NCBI RefSeq assembly: GCF_004341035.1
Contig: NZ_SLXK01000002.1
Coordinates: forward strand, 1 to 44,390
Length of the DNA: 44,390 bases
Direction: 5' to 3'
Source of the DNA: Scopulibacillus darangshiensis
GTDB taxonomy: Bacteria > Bacillota > Bacilli > Bacillales > Sporolactobacillaceae
The notes beneath the pieces are model-generated. The model saw only the letters and a program-made list of their open reading frames with translations, did not search any database and was not told the DNA's origin. Below, one piece after another: positions 1 to 8,908 of this stretch. Numbering within the stretch: position 1 is the first letter of the stretch; the number at the start of each line of letters is the position of its first letter. Made by a program: the position numbers and the translations under genes.

Positions 1-566
1 TGCTTTCGCAACATGGCAAAAGGGATATAATCATATTTTTTCCATTCACCGTTCTTTTTCATGCCTCCCATCGTCACTAACATATGCACATGCGGATTAA
101 AGTTCATTCGAGCTCCGAATGTATGTAAGCCGGCAATGACACCTGGTGTCACTTTGAATTTCTTTTGAAACCAAGTCTGGATGACCTGTACGGCTTCATC
201 CATCAGGTCTTTCAATAACTCGCGATATTTTAAGAAAATCTCGCGTAAACCTTTGTCTATTGTAAATATGACATGACGATGATTGACTTGAAAGACTTCT
301 TCTTGGAGCAGTCTCCCCCATTCTTCCGTTTCTCCACTGCTGCATGTCGTGCAAAATCTCCCTTTACATCGATAGGGAACACGTTTTACATCATGACAAC
401 CTTCGCACACAAATAATTTAAATCCATTCTTTGGATTTCCACAGTTCTTAAACTTCTCCACCTCTTTTAACACAATAGGTCGAAGGTTCCTATGATGTTT
501 GTTAATAAATTTTTCCCAGTGTTGATGTTGGTCAAAAAATATACGTCGCAAAATATTTGTCTCCAT
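1..566 (-). CDS. IS91-family (HUH, rolling-circle) transposase, 5' part only
   Basis: I translated this open frame from the reverse strand. It starts at the ATG at 566 and runs off the window, so only about 188 residues are visible. The N-terminal part has a cysteine-rich zinc-binding region (CEGC, then CKGRFCTTC, roughly residues 54-76), followed by NHRHVIFTI and then NPHVHMLVT, the HUH metal-binding motif of IS91/IS801/IS1294-type transposases. The catalytic tyrosine region lies beyond the window. IS91-like elements transpose by a rolling-circle mechanism, lack terminal inverted repeats and can carry flanking DNA. Palindromes lie just upstream (640-745). Whether the element is intact cannot be judged here. 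Confidence 0.85.
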   Translation of the reverse strand, partial: METNILRRIFFDQHQHWEKFINKHHRNLRPIVLKEVEKFKNCGNPKNGFKLFVCEGCHDVKRVPYRCKGRFCTTCSSGETEEWGRLLQEEVFQVNHRHVIFTIDKGLREIFLKYRELLKDLMDEAVQVIQTWFQKKFKVTPGVIAGLHTFGARMNFNPHVHMLVTMGGMKKNGEWKKYDYIPFAMLRK

Positions 567-645
567 AACTCTTATATACCCCAAATCCAAAAAAGACAAC
601 ACATAAATCTGCCTCAACTTATAAATTCTGATACTATAAAGAAAA

Positions 646-745
646 CTTGGCTTATCGCCAAGCTTTTAACGGCGAAAGCCTTAGTTGCACTTATACTTTA
701 TACCGCTTTTTCGCTTTAGCGAATTTAAACTTTCTTAAAGTATAA
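646..745. repeat. Nested palindromes beside the IS91 transposase start
   Basis: Three inverted repeats are visible. A hairpin CTTGGC-TTATC-GCCAAG lies at 646-662. A hairpin TTCGCT-TT-AGCGAA lies at 710-723. A 10-bp arm pair, TTATACTTTA at 691-700 and TAAAGTATAA at 736-745, encloses the second hairpin. Sub-terminal hairpins mark IS91-family ends, so this may be the terminus on the 5' side of the transposase. That assignment is an inference. The 567-784 stretch holds no convincing gene. Confidence 0.4.
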
Positions 746-752
746 ATAAAAA

Positions 753-786
753 GACCGATCGTCTACATTGACGATTCGGTTTTTTT
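753..786 (-). terminator. Intrinsic terminator after the endonuclease IV gene
   Basis: An imperfect stem pairs 754-763 with 770-780 around a short loop. On the minus strand it is followed by TCTTTTTATT, and it sits just past the stop codon of the endonuclease gene. There is also a T run on the plus strand, so it may work both ways. Confidence 0.65.
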
Positions 787-1612
787 AATGCACAATTTTT
801 TTCAGAAAGTCAATCTCATCTTTATGGGTATAAGTTTGATTTGACCTAGTTTCCAGAATCATAGGGAGATGTTTCACCACTTTCGATGTTATAAAGGTTT
901 TCATTTGCTCCACACTGATTTCCCCGTTATGGATATTAGCATGGCGGTCCTTTCTGGAACCTGAGGGATAAATGGAATTATTGAGATGAATGGCTTTAAG
1001 ATGATCAAAGTACCCGAGGCCTTCCCCCTTTTTGACAACTTGATCCCAATTCTCACCATTCCATAGCCCGCTGGCAAAGGCATGGCAAGTATCTAGACAA
1101 AAACCGATTTTTTCGGGTCTTTCTACAAGGTCCCTGATCTTCACTAATTCCTCAATGGTAAGGCCCAATTGCCCATTTTTTCCGGCGTTATTTTCTATAA
1201 GCAAAAGGCTGTCGCCGTCCCACTCTGCAAGAATCTTATTAAGGGAGGCAATCATACGCTTGTACCCTTCCAAGGGGTCATCGCCTTTATAAGTGCCAAA
1301 GTGGACAACAATGCCGATTGAACCGCAAGCACCCGCAATATCCAAATCATTTAGAACAGATGGGATGATATCGTTTAATTTGGTTTGTTCAGCGGAAAGG
1401 TTTGTAGGATATGGTGTATGCGCTATGGAGACTATGCTGTGTTTTTTACAAAATGCGGCACAGCGGCGGGCGTCTTCCTCGTCATAAGCTTTTACCTTCA
1501 AGCTTCTTGGATTTTTCGGAAAGTATTGAAAAGCTTCTGCGCCGATTTTCAGCGCTTCTTCGGCCGCTCCTAGGTAGCCTTTTTTTATACTAATATGGCA
1601 GCCAAATCCCAT
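785..1612 (-). CDS. Deoxyribonuclease IV / AP endonuclease family protein (Nfo-like)
   Basis: A 275-residue protein of the endonuclease IV TIM-barrel family, which cleaves DNA 5' to abasic sites using a metal cluster. Metal-ligand motifs appear in the expected order: CHIS near the N-terminus, VVHFGT, IENNAG, CLDTCHAFASG, AIHLNNS, SRKDRHANIHNG and ILETRS. The start at 1612 (MGFGCHIS) is preferred over the longer frame to 1651 because GGGAGG at 1619-1624 lies 6 bases upstream. Several motifs deviate slightly from the textbook form (HFGT for HPGS, HNG for GxG), so it may be a divergent paralogue rather than the main Nfo. The next gene is divergent. Confidence 0.85.
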   Translation of the reverse strand: MGFGCHISIKKGYLGAAEEALKIGAEAFQYFPKNPRSLKVKAYDEEDARRCAAFCKKHSIVSIAHTPYPTNLSAEQTKLNDIIPSVLNDLDIAGACGSIGIVVHFGTYKGDDPLEGYKRMIASLNKILAEWDGDSLLLIENNAGKNGQLGLTIEELVKIRDLVERPEKIGFCLDTCHAFASGLWNGENWDQVVKKGEGLGYFDHLKAIHLNNSIYPSGSRKDRHANIHNGEISVEQMKTFITSKVVKHLPMILETRSNQTYTHKDEIDFLKKIVH

Positions 1613-1694
1613 GATGATCCTCCCGAACAACGTTTTTAATAGCTTGTTCACAAAGGCGATTTATTATAAGCTTTAACTAAAAGGATGGTTGCCT

Positions 1695-2447
1695 GTGATG
1701 AAGATCGATCAATATTTACAACGCATCGGTGTCGATGAAATAATAGCTATAAACCTCGAATATCTGAAACAATTACAGTTTCGGCATATGCTCCATATTC
1801 CTTTTGAGAATTTGGATGTGATCTGCCATGTTCCTATCCCATTGGATGTTGAAACCTATTATGAGAAAGTTGTTTTAAACCATCGCGGCGGTTTTTGCTA
1901 TGAATTGAACGGCTTGTTTTACTGGCTATTACAAAACCTTGGCTTCAAAAGCCGGCTTGTATCGGGCACGATCAATCGCCCTGATGGCTCTTGGGCATTG
2001 GCAGGAAGCCATGCCTGTCTCATTGTAGAGATTGATCAGCCTTATTTGGTTGATGTCGGTTTTGGCGATTCCGCAAGAACGCCGCTGCCTTTAACGGGTG
2101 AAACAAGGGAGGATGTCAGCGGCATCTACCGTGTCGTTAAGGTAAAGGAGAACATTTATGATTTGCAAAGGCAAAAAGACAGCTATGAATGGGATACATT
2201 ATACCGCATCGATAGCAGACCTAAGAAACTAACGGCGTTTGCAGAGGCTTGCCATTTTAATCAAACCTCGCCAAAATCTCATTTTACACAAAGGGAGATC
2301 GTATCGATTGGAACAATGGACGGACGGATCACACTGTCAGGAAACTCGTTAACTATCACAAACAATGGGAAAAAGGAAAAGGTGCCTGTCAGCGTGGCGG
2401 AAAAAACGTCCATCCTGGAGAAATATTTTCAGATTCGTTTAAATTAA
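1695..2447 (+). CDS. Arylamine N-acetyltransferase
   Basis: A protein of about 250 residues in the arylamine N-acetyltransferase (NAT) family, which transfers an acetyl group from acetyl-CoA to arylamines or hydrazines through a cysteine-histidine-aspartate triad. The triad is visible: Cys in RGGFCYEL (about residue 68), His in GSHACLIVEI (about 106) and Asp in YLVDVGFGD (about 120). AAGGATGG at 1680-1687 fits the GTG at 1695 or the ATG at 1698 better than the TTG at 1689. The gene's end overlaps the convergent phosphotransferase gene by 4 bp, leaving no room for a separate terminator. The substrate is not predictable. Confidence 0.9.
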   Translation: MMKIDQYLQRIGVDEIIAINLEYLKQLQFRHMLHIPFENLDVICHVPIPLDVETYYEKVVLNHRGGFCYELNGLFYWLLQNLGFKSRLVSGTINRPDGSWALAGSHACLIVEIDQPYLVDVGFGDSARTPLPLTGETREDVSGIYRVVKVKENIYDLQRQKDSYEWDTLYRIDSRPKKLTAFAEACHFNQTSPKSHFTQREIVSIGTMDGRITLSGNSLTITNNGKKEKVPVSVAEKTSILEKYFQIRLN

Positions 2448-3370
2448 AGTGCTTCATTTAAAAACCGCTCCAATATAGAAATTAAATAGTCATCGGTCCT
2501 CTTTTTCATGAGGTCATCTGTCAGGTTTTTGACACCAAGATCTATCCACCCTTGGTAAACAGTTGGCGGCCCAGGGAGGGCAAAATCCGCGAAGGCCCGC
2601 AAATCCCAGAAAGGATGATACAGTGACCCTCTACCTGCAATAGACTCATAGCTTTGTAGGAATTGGTCGGCAGCGGGAACACCGTGCAACATTGCGAGAT
2701 TGGCGCGGCAATGGCCAAGGTCTGTGCCAGCTGGTCCCTGGCAGGCGTTGACCCAGTCGACAATCCCGGTTATGCGGCCATCCTTCCATAAGACATTCGC
2801 TGGATGAAAGTCACGGTGGATCAGACAAGTTTGATTGTGCGGCGGTTTTTCTTTTAAAATTTTAAACGCCCGTTCCCACTGATCCGGGATATTAGACCAG
2901 CTTGGGACGCTCGCACTTAAGATATCAGTGTATGAGAAATAGTGCCACGGGAGTGATGCCGCGGTAACAGTGTGTATCTTTACAAGTGCTGCAGCCAATT
3001 GGTTGTACCAATTTTCACCCGGGTCAAGATCGACATGCCCTGCTAACTTGGACATAAGGACAGCCGGCTTCCCGCATGCTTTGCCATATTCATCAACAGC
3101 TACCAACTCTGGCACAGGCAAAGATGTCCTTCTTGCAACCTGTAGACTTTCAGCTTCATGGCAAGCTAAATCCGGTTCTTCGAGCAGCCATTCTTCATTC
3201 GTGAAAAGGCGCAGGACGAAGGTTTCTGTTTCCCCGTTTTTCTTAACACTTACTCTGTATACGGATGACGAGATGCCCCCTTTAAGGGGCTCAATTGACG
3301 TAATGTCTGAATTTGGTCCGATCGAATCCGTGACCCACTCTAAAACATTGATGTCTAAAATAGATCTCAT
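2444..3370 (-). CDS. Aminoglycoside phosphotransferase / choline kinase-fold family protein
   Basis: A 308-residue protein of the APH (protein-kinase-like) fold. The catalytic loop HRDFHPANVLW contains His185, Asp187 and Asn192, and the metal-binding Asp205 is in GIVDW. The N-terminal lobe has a glycine-rich stretch (LKGGISSSVYRV). Such enzymes phosphorylate small molecules; most chromosomal members are not antibiotic-resistance enzymes and their substrate is unknown. The start codon overlaps the stop of the upstream alaX-like gene in an ATGA arrangement, so the two are translationally coupled. Confidence 0.85.
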   Translation of the reverse strand: MRSILDINVLEWVTDSIGPNSDITSIEPLKGGISSSVYRVSVKKNGETETFVLRLFTNEEWLLEEPDLACHEAESLQVARRTSLPVPELVAVDEYGKACGKPAVLMSKLAGHVDLDPGENWYNQLAAALVKIHTVTAASLPWHYFSYTDILSASVPSWSNIPDQWERAFKILKEKPPHNQTCLIHRDFHPANVLWKDGRITGIVDWVNACQGPAGTDLGHCRANLAMLHGVPAADQFLQSYESIAGRGSLYHPFWDLRAFADFALPGPPTVYQGWIDLGVKNLTDDLMKKRTDDYLISILERFLNEAL

Positions 3371-4632
3371 TCCCTTATTAATTTCTCGAGGTGGTCTAAC
3401 AGCTCTTTCCCTGAAAGCAATGCCTCTCCACCGCCTTGCGCAAAAGCCGGCTTGCCGCCGCCTTTTCCATTTATTAAAGGCAATGCCTTTTTGACGACAT
3501 CATTCATATTAATATCAGGCTTGTCTCCCCTGGCACAAATCATCTGAAGCTTTTCATCTATGATATTAGTAAAAAGCACGACAGCATGATCATTGTTATT
3601 GATGATATAACGGGCTAACTCCTGACATTCTTTTATTGACCGATCTTTAAATGTTTTTGCAATAAAAGGACTTTCTTGAAGATACACCTTGGCCTCATAT
3701 ATCATTAATTCATTGCTGGCTTGATGTAATTGTTCCTCCATCGTCTTTTGTGAGCTGATCAATGCTTCAACACGATCAGGCAGCTCTGTTTCACCGCAAT
3801 TTAAAAGGTGCCGCGTTTCATTTACTATCGCTTGCTTATTCTCAAAAAAACGAATGATTCGCTTCCCGCAAATAAATTGCAGGCGGATATTCTGTCTATG
3901 CCGCTCCCAGCCGATGATTTTAATCGGACCCGCTTCACTCGTGCCGAATGGATGGGTACCGCCGCAGGCATTGTAATCAAAATTATCAATGATCACAAGT
4001 CGAATATTTTCACTTACAGCTGGCGGCTTCCTTAAGGTGTATTGATCAAGTTCATCCTCCCGAATCCACTTTGTGGTTATTGGGCGGTTCTCAAAAACAA
4101 TTGGCGGCTTCCTTAAGGTGTATTGATCAAGTTCATCCTCCCGAATCCACTTTGTGGTTATTGGGCGGTTCTCAAAAACAATGGTATTAGCCAAATTTTC
4201 CGCTTGTTTCGCCGTCGCTTTCGTCAATTCTTCAATGGCTAAATCAATGGTGACAACTTCTTTTCCCAAATGAAAAGCTATAGTTTTGATGTCAAACAGC
4301 TCATCAAATGCGGCGGTCAGAATATGCTGACCAGTATGTTGCTGCATATGGTCAAAGCGGCGCTCCCAATCGATGAATCCTTCTATAGAAGAGGTTGTTT
4401 CGGGGAGTGCTTTTTCTAAGTAATGCCTGATTTCACCATCGATTTCCTCAACTTGAGTAACATCAATGCCGTTAAGGGAACCTAAGTCACAGGGCTGCCC
4501 GCCGCCTGTCGGGTAAAAGGAAGTTTGCTTAAGGACGGCAAATGGTCCGTTATCATCATGTGACTGTTGTATCAACTCTGTATTAAATCTAACTTGATAA
4601 GGATCTGTATAAAATATTTTATTGTTTATCAA
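3367..4632 (-). CDS. Alanyl-tRNA editing protein (AlaX type) with a 27-residue internal duplication
   Basis: A free-standing AlaRS-like editing protein that hydrolyses mischarged Ser- or Gly-tRNA(Ala). The N-terminal part has SFYPTGGGQPCD (about 38-49). The zinc site is formed by HTGQH (His99, His103) and CGGTH (Cys223, His227). The C-terminal GKGGGKPAFAQGGG resembles the DHHA1 glycine motif of AlaRS. At 421 residues it is longer than I expect for this long AlaX form. The excess equals a perfect repeat of 27 residues (151-177 and 178-204) between the two halves of the zinc site. The frame is kept, so the protein could be made, but folding of that region is uncertain. It is coupled to the downstream phosphotransferase. 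Confidence 0.9.
   Translation of the reverse strand: MINNKIFYTDPYQVRFNTELIQQSHDDNGPFAVLKQTSFYPTGGGQPCDLGSLNGIDVTQVEEIDGEIRHYLEKALPETTSSIEGFIDWERRFDHMQQHTGQHILTAAFDELFDIKTIAFHLGKEVVTIDLAIEELTKATAKQAENLANTIVFENRPITTKWIREDELDQYTLRKPPIVFENRPITTKWIREDELDQYTLRKPPAVSENIRLVIIDNFDYNACGGTHPFGTSEAGPIKIIGWERHRQNIRLQFICGKRIIRFFENKQAIVNETRHLLNCGETELPDRVEALISSQKTMEEQLHQASNELMIYEAKVYLQESPFIAKTFKDRSIKECQELARYIINNNDHAVVLFTNIIDEKLQMICARGDKPDINMNDVVKKALPLINGKGGGKPAFAQGGGEALLSGKELLDHLEKLIRE
4021..4182. repeat. Perfect 81-bp tandem duplication inside alaX
   Basis: Bases 4021-4101 are repeated exactly at 4102-4182. The unit is a multiple of three, so it adds 27 residues without a frameshift. Lack of any mismatch points to a very recent event or to an assembly or culture artefact. 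Confidence 0.95.
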
Positions 4633-4731
4633 TGGTCAACTTCCTCCTAAATGTCTTCATTCTCTTATTCTATTTCTATGGCACTGTGATATAATCCTTC
4701 TAGCAAGGCGTATTGAAAAGGACTGAAGCTT

Positions 4732-6096
4732 ATGTACCAAACACATTCTATGAAACAAAAATTCCGGCTGCTTGTATCCATACTCTTTCCGATACTTGTG
4801 ACACAGCTAGGGATGTATGCCATGACCTTTTTTGACACTGTCATGTCTGGCCATGCCGGAGCGGACGATTTAGCCGGTGTGGCGATTGGCTCAAGCATAT
4901 GGGTGCCGGTTTTCACGGGCCTTAGCGGTATTCTTCTTGGCCTGACACCCATAATATCCCACCTTATTGGGGCAGACAATAGAAAGGATGTCCCTTTTTC
5001 TTTTTTACAAGCCATCTACTTAGCGATAGCTATTTCCATTGCTGTTATCATTATTGGTATTCTTGTGGTGGATCCAATATTAAATGGCATGGATTTGAAT
5101 CCGCAAGTCCAAAGAATAGCCGCCAATTATTTGAAAGCCCTTGGGTTTGGCGTCATTCCGCTTTTTATCTATACTGTGCTGCGCTGCTTTATAGATGCGC
5201 ATGGTTTTACAAGGCTGACCATGTTTATCACCCTGACATCGCTGCCGGTCAATGTCATCTTTAACTACTTTTTTATTTTTGGCAAATGGGGATTCCCGAA
5301 GCTTGGCGGAGTCGGGGCCGGTGTTGCTACAGCAATTACCTATTGGGTGATCGCTTTTATAGCTTTATTTGTTGTTATAAGAATCAATCCATTCACATCC
5401 TACGGGCTATTCAAGCGCTTTTATCACATTTCTTTCGGAGCATGGAAGGAACAGCTGAAGATTGGCGTGCCGATCGGGTTTGCTATTTTCTTTGAAACGA
5501 GTATTTTTGCCGCCGTGACCCTGCTGATGAGCCGCTTCGATACGTTTATCATCGCCAGTCACCAGGCAGCGATGAACTTTGCTTCCTTTCTGTACATGAT
5601 TCCTCTAAGTATATCAATGGCACTGACCATTGCTGTTGGCTTTGAAGCGGGGGCTAATCGATTCAAAGATTCGATTCAATATAGTTATCTCGGTATTGGG
5701 ATTGCTTTAGGAATGGCTGTTATTTTTGCTTTGGGGCTTTTGGCCTTAAATGATCAGGTTGCCATGCTTTATACAACGAGTGATAAGGTGGCGAAGATGA
5801 TCAAGCATTTCCTATTGTATGCAATATTCTTCCAATTGTCGGATGCAATTGCCGCGCCAATACAAGGTGCTTTAAGGGGTTATAAAGATGTTAATGTTAC
5901 CTTTATTATGGCACTTATTTCTTATTGGGTTATTGGTTTACCGCTCGGCTATATTTTAGCTAATTATTCCTCAATGGGTCCATTTGGCTATTGGATTGGG
6001 CTGATTGCCGGTCTTGCAGTTGGAGCCGTTTGTTTGTATGGAAGGTTATCTATTGTTCAAAAACGAAAGAAAGCAGTTGCATTAAAGGGAGAATAG
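4732..6096 (+). CDS. MATE-family multidrug/Na+ (or H+) antiporter
   Basis: A 454-residue integral membrane protein with about twelve hydrophobic segments in two halves. The N-terminal half has the family-typical stretch PILVTQLGMYAMTFFDTVMSG. The repeat half begins near EQLKIGVPIGFAIFFETSIF. MATE proteins export cationic drugs and metabolites. AAAGGA upstream of the ATG supports the start. It stands alone: it is divergent from alaX and separated from murG by a strong shared terminator. The substrate cannot be inferred. Confidence 0.93.
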   Translation: MYQTHSMKQKFRLLVSILFPILVTQLGMYAMTFFDTVMSGHAGADDLAGVAIGSSIWVPVFTGLSGILLGLTPIISHLIGADNRKDVPFSFLQAIYLAIAISIAVIIIGILVVDPILNGMDLNPQVQRIAANYLKALGFGVIPLFIYTVLRCFIDAHGFTRLTMFITLTSLPVNVIFNYFFIFGKWGFPKLGGVGAGVATAITYWVIAFIALFVVIRINPFTSYGLFKRFYHISFGAWKEQLKIGVPIGFAIFFETSIFAAVTLLMSRFDTFIIASHQAAMNFASFLYMIPLSISMALTIAVGFEAGANRFKDSIQYSYLGIGIALGMAVIFALGLLALNDQVAMLYTTSDKVAKMIKHFLLYAIFFQLSDAIAAPIQGALRGYKDVNVTFIMALISYWVIGLPLGYILANYSSMGPFGYWIGLIAGLAVGAVCLYGRLSIVQKRKKAVALKGE

Positions 6097-6117
6097 ACAT
6101 ATGCTATTCTCCCTTTC
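6085..6117 (+). terminator. Intrinsic terminator between MATE gene and murG
   Basis: The stem AAAGGGAGAATAG pairs with CTATTCTCCCTTT around ACATATG. It contains the MATE stop codon and lies between convergent genes, so it probably serves both strands. Confidence 0.85.
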
Positions 6118-6124
6118 CTTTCCT

Positions 6125-7195
6125 TCACTTCTTTTTCCCTTTAGTTAACGTATCGATGATGTTTTGCAGCGTATTGCTTGCGCCGCTTTTCTTCATGTTG
6201 TCTATAAAATCAAAGCGATTTTTATAGACATCTGTTACTGTCCTCTCCAACACGCCCCCATCAAGGTCTTCTTCAGTGATCACTTTACAATACCCTTTTT
6301 TTTCAAAGGATTTGGCATTCAATATTTGATCACCTCGGCTTGCACTTGCAGACAAAGGAATCAGAATCATTGGCTTTTGCAAGGCCAAAAATTCAAAGAT
6401 GGCATTCGATCCTGCTCTTGAGATCAGCATGTTAGTTGCGGCAAGAATATCAGGCAGCTCTTCCCCGGCATATTCAAATTGCCGGTAGCCTGGGACATGG
6501 TCACATTCAGCATCCAAATTCCCCTTTCCGCATAAATGAACGATCTGGTAATTTTCCAATAGACTTTTCAGTGAGCCCCTGACAACATTATTTATTTTTT
6601 TAGCTCCTAGACTGCCGCCCATCACCGTTATGACAGGTTTCGCTTCATTGAAACCAAGGAATTCCAAGCCCTTTTTCCTGTTACCCGTTAAAATATCTTC
6701 ACGAATGGGTGAACCCGAATGGAGTACCTTTTCCTTTGGGAGGTATTTTGCTGCCTCGTCGAAAGTAACAAAGATTTTCGACGCAAATTTTACTGAGATT
6801 TTATTGGCTAAGCCTGGCGTGATATCTGATTCATGAATAAAGACGGGAATTTTATTGAGCCAGCCCGCTATAACAACTGGAACAGAAACAAAGCCGCCTT
6901 TCGAGAAAATAACATCAGGCTTAAGCTTTTTTAGTAAAATATAAGCTTGCATGAGCCCCTTTAATACCTTGAAAGGGTCTTTGAAATTTTTTGCATCAAA
7001 ATACCGTCTTAACTTACCGCTTGATATTGGATAGTAAGGAATGCCGGTGTCGTCTATCAGTTCCCTTTCAATACCTTGATGTGAGCCGATATAAGAGATG
7101 TGCCATCCCTGATCCTTTAATTTTGGAATCAATGCCAAATTAGGCGTGACATGACCTGCTGATCCGCCGCCTGTTAATACTATTTTTTTTTCCAT
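6125..7195 (-). CDS. murG: UDP-GlcNAc:MurNAc-pentapeptide lipid I N-acetylglucosaminyltransferase MurG
   Basis: A 356-residue GT-B glycosyltransferase that makes lipid II from lipid I on the inner face of the membrane. The N-terminal [14 protein letters not shown] is the lipid-I-side glycine loop. [11 protein letters not shown] and the [23 protein letters not shown] segment near the C-terminus form the UDP-GlcNAc site. The start at 7195 is chosen over GTG at 7201 because GGGAG lies 8 bases upstream of it. It is outside any division/cell-wall cluster, like the stand-alone murG copies of some Bacillales, so a second murG may exist elsewhere in the genome. Confidence 0.93.
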   Translation of the reverse strand: MEKKIVLTGGGSAGHVTPNLALIPKLKDQGWHISYIGSHQGIERELIDDTGIPYYPISSGKLRRYFDAKNFKDPFKVLKGLMQAYILLKKLKPDVIFSKGGFVSVPVVIAGWLNKIPVFIHESDITPGLANKISVKFASKIFVTFDEAAKYLPKEKVLHSGSPIREDILTGNRKKGLEFLGFNEAKPVITVMGGSLGAKKINNVVRGSLKSLLENYQIVHLCGKGNLDAECDHVPGYRQFEYAGEELPDILAATNMLISRAGSNAIFEFLALQKPMILIPLSASASRGDQILNAKSFEKKGYCKVITEEDLDGGVLERTVTDVYKNRFDFIDNMKKSGASNTLQNIIDTLTKGKKK

Positions 7196-7350
7196 AACCA
7201 CGACTCCCGGAATTAAATTAAATTAATATAAAATACATAATTCTATTGGTATTTTATCATAAACTCATGCATAGAAAAGCGAAGAATTCTATGGTTAAAA
7301 CTCATTCAACAAGGTCAAAATAGAAGTAAATTGTTCGAGAGGGATTTTTT

Positions 7351-7824
7351 ATGATACTTACCATTTATATCATTCTGGCATGGCTGGTCGTTGGCTATTT
7401 TATAGTGATGCCAAAAAAGGTTGGGAAAGAAAAGCTCCTTTTTATTTTTATGATCACAACCATCATTATATTGGTTTTTAATAACATCATTAGTTTAAAT
7501 ATGGGTTTTTATTTACCTTCGCAAACAAGGGAACTATTTATCAGCTATGTTATCAACCGAAATATCCTGCTGCCTTTTTTGATTATGATTTGTTTAACCT
7601 ATATTTTTTCTGTAAACAAAATGGGTACAAAAAGTGCTGCAGTCATTATCACTTTACTATTCATGCTTGTGATGCAAATTCTAGGTGTAAAATTAAGAGT
7701 GATAACATACATACATTGGAATTACGTTTTATCACTTCTTCTCCTCATTGTTTATCTGGCAGTGTCATTGCTTTTGACCGCTTGGTTTAGTCTCTTAATA
7801 AATAGGAAGAAGCGTTCTTTATGA
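7351..7824 (+). CDS. Small multi-pass membrane protein of unknown function
   Basis: A 157-residue, strongly hydrophobic protein with about five membrane segments and a basic C-terminal tail (NRKKRSL). GAGAGGG precedes the ATG. I recognise no enzymatic motif. Its stop overlaps the start of the next gene (ATGA), so the two are translated as a pair. Similar pairs of short membrane proteins occur in spore-forming Bacillales, but I cannot assign a function. Confidence 0.75.
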   Translation: MILTIYIILAWLVVGYFIVMPKKVGKEKLLFIFMITTIIILVFNNIISLNMGFYLPSQTRELFISYVINRNILLPFLIMICLTYIFSVNKMGTKSAAVIITLLFMLVMQILGVKLRVITYIHWNYVLSLLLLIVYLAVSLLLTAWFSLLINRKKRSL

Positions 7825-8309
7825 ACGGTTATAATATACCATATCATAGTAATGTCTGGTTCATCCTTATTACTATTGTTGTCATGTATACACTGCAGTT
7901 ATTGTTGCCAAAAAGGTTTGCATTGTTCCAATCGGTCCTATTCACTTTGGCTGGCATCACCTTTGTGATTATTTTTGACAATACGATTTGTGTTCCCCCT
8001 TTTGATTATTATGATATAAATAAATACTCTTCTTTTGAGCTTATGGATTTCTTGGCCTATGCCATGTATGGTCCAATTAGTTATTTATACATTTACTTTT
8101 ATGACAAGTTTCAAGTTAAAGGCTACTATAATTTAATATACATCCTTCTTTGGACGGTACTGGCCATATTAGCTGAATATGTCGCTGTTGTTATGGGTGT
8201 ATATCATTATAAGCACGGCTATACAATTCTTTTTTCAATCCCTGTCTATCTCTTTGTGCAGAGTCTCAATACTGTCCTGTATCATGTGGTCGTGTCTTCA
8301 AGAAAATAG
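7821..8309 (+). CDS. Small multi-pass membrane protein, CBO0543-like
   Basis: A 162-residue protein with about five hydrophobic segments. The sequence around FDNTICVPPFDYYDINKY and the late YHYKHGYT motif resembles uncharacterised CBO0543-type membrane proteins of clostridia and bacilli. That family link is from memory and uncertain. It is translationally coupled to the preceding gene. No signal for a specific substrate or pathway is visible. Confidence 0.7.
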   Translation: MNGYNIPYHSNVWFILITIVVMYTLQLLLPKRFALFQSVLFTLAGITFVIIFDNTICVPPFDYYDINKYSSFELMDFLAYAMYGPISYLYIYFYDKFQVKGYYNLIYILLWTVLAILAEYVAVVMGVYHYKHGYTILFSIPVYLFVQSLNTVLYHVVVSSRK

Positions 8310-8405
8310 ACTGGCTTTTTTGCGAGTTTTATGGAACCCTTTCCTAAATTTAACGTATAATGATATAGATACGTTTATTTTGCTTTTTTGGAAAGGGGAC
8401 TTATT

Positions 8406-8870
8406 ATGGATCATTTAGCACACGAAGAAATGAATGAAGCAGCGGAAAGGAGATATGGAGGCTTTTGGATTAGGCTGCTAGCCTATGTTATTGATGCCAT
8501 TATTCTTGGAATCATCAGCGGGGTTGTGGCTGCAGTTACAGTCGGGAGTGCGACAAACCCCGCAGACCCCACCCAATTTGACATGGGCGCCTATTTCGGC
8601 CGGTTAATCATCAATTTCATCGTTGCTGTGTTGTACTTTGGCATCCTGCCGGCAACAAAGCTCCAGGCCACACTGGGCAAATTGCTTCTCGGCTTGAAAA
8701 TTATTGATCACAATGGCGGCCGTATCGGCTTTGGCCGCGCAGTAGGCCGTTATTTCGGTTACATTTTATCCACCATTATTATCTTTATCGGTTTTATCAT
8801 GATTGGTGTCACAGACCGTAAAACCGGCCTCCATGACAAGATTGCCGGAACATTTGTTGTCAAACGATAA
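8406..8870 (+). CDS. RDD-family membrane protein
   Basis: A 154-residue protein with three predicted membrane segments. The first carries the family's Arg and Asp (GFWIRLLAYVIDAIILG), and the C-terminal GVTDRKTGLHDKIAGTFVVKR completes the RDD signature. The start at 8406 follows AAAGGGG at the right spacing; an upstream TTG at 8388 does not. RDD proteins are poorly characterised; some are linked to ion or solute stress. A -10-like TATAAT lies at 8356-8361. Confidence 0.85.
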   Translation: MDHLAHEEMNEAAERRYGGFWIRLLAYVIDAIILGIISGVVAAVTVGSATNPADPTQFDMGAYFGRLIINFIVAVLYFGILPATKLQATLGKLLLGLKIIDHNGGRIGFGRAVGRYFGYILSTIIIFIGFIMIGVTDRKTGLHDKIAGTFVVKR

Positions 8871-8877
8871 CGTGATT

Positions 8878-8908
8878 AAAAAGGGGAGGATTGTTCCTTC
8901 CCTTTTTT
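8878..8908 (+). terminator. Shared terminator between the RDD gene and crcB
   Basis: A/G-rich and T/C-rich arms (AAAAAGGGGAGGA and TCCTTCCCTTTTTT) form a stem with U runs on either strand. It separates two convergent genes. Confidence 0.75.

Noticed and set aside
492-719. Plus-strand frame of 75 codons
   Set aside because: It lies antisense to the transposase start and the adjacent palindromic region, has no ribosome site and an unnatural composition.
2970-3494. Plus-strand frame of 174 codons
   Set aside because: It is a shadow of the phosphotransferase and AlaX genes on the other strand; the minus-strand frames have clear family motifs.
8310-8405. Full sigma-A promoter for the RDD gene
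   Set aside because: A TATAAT at 8356-8361 is present but no acceptable -35 box at 16-18 bp was found, so it is noted only in the gene entry.
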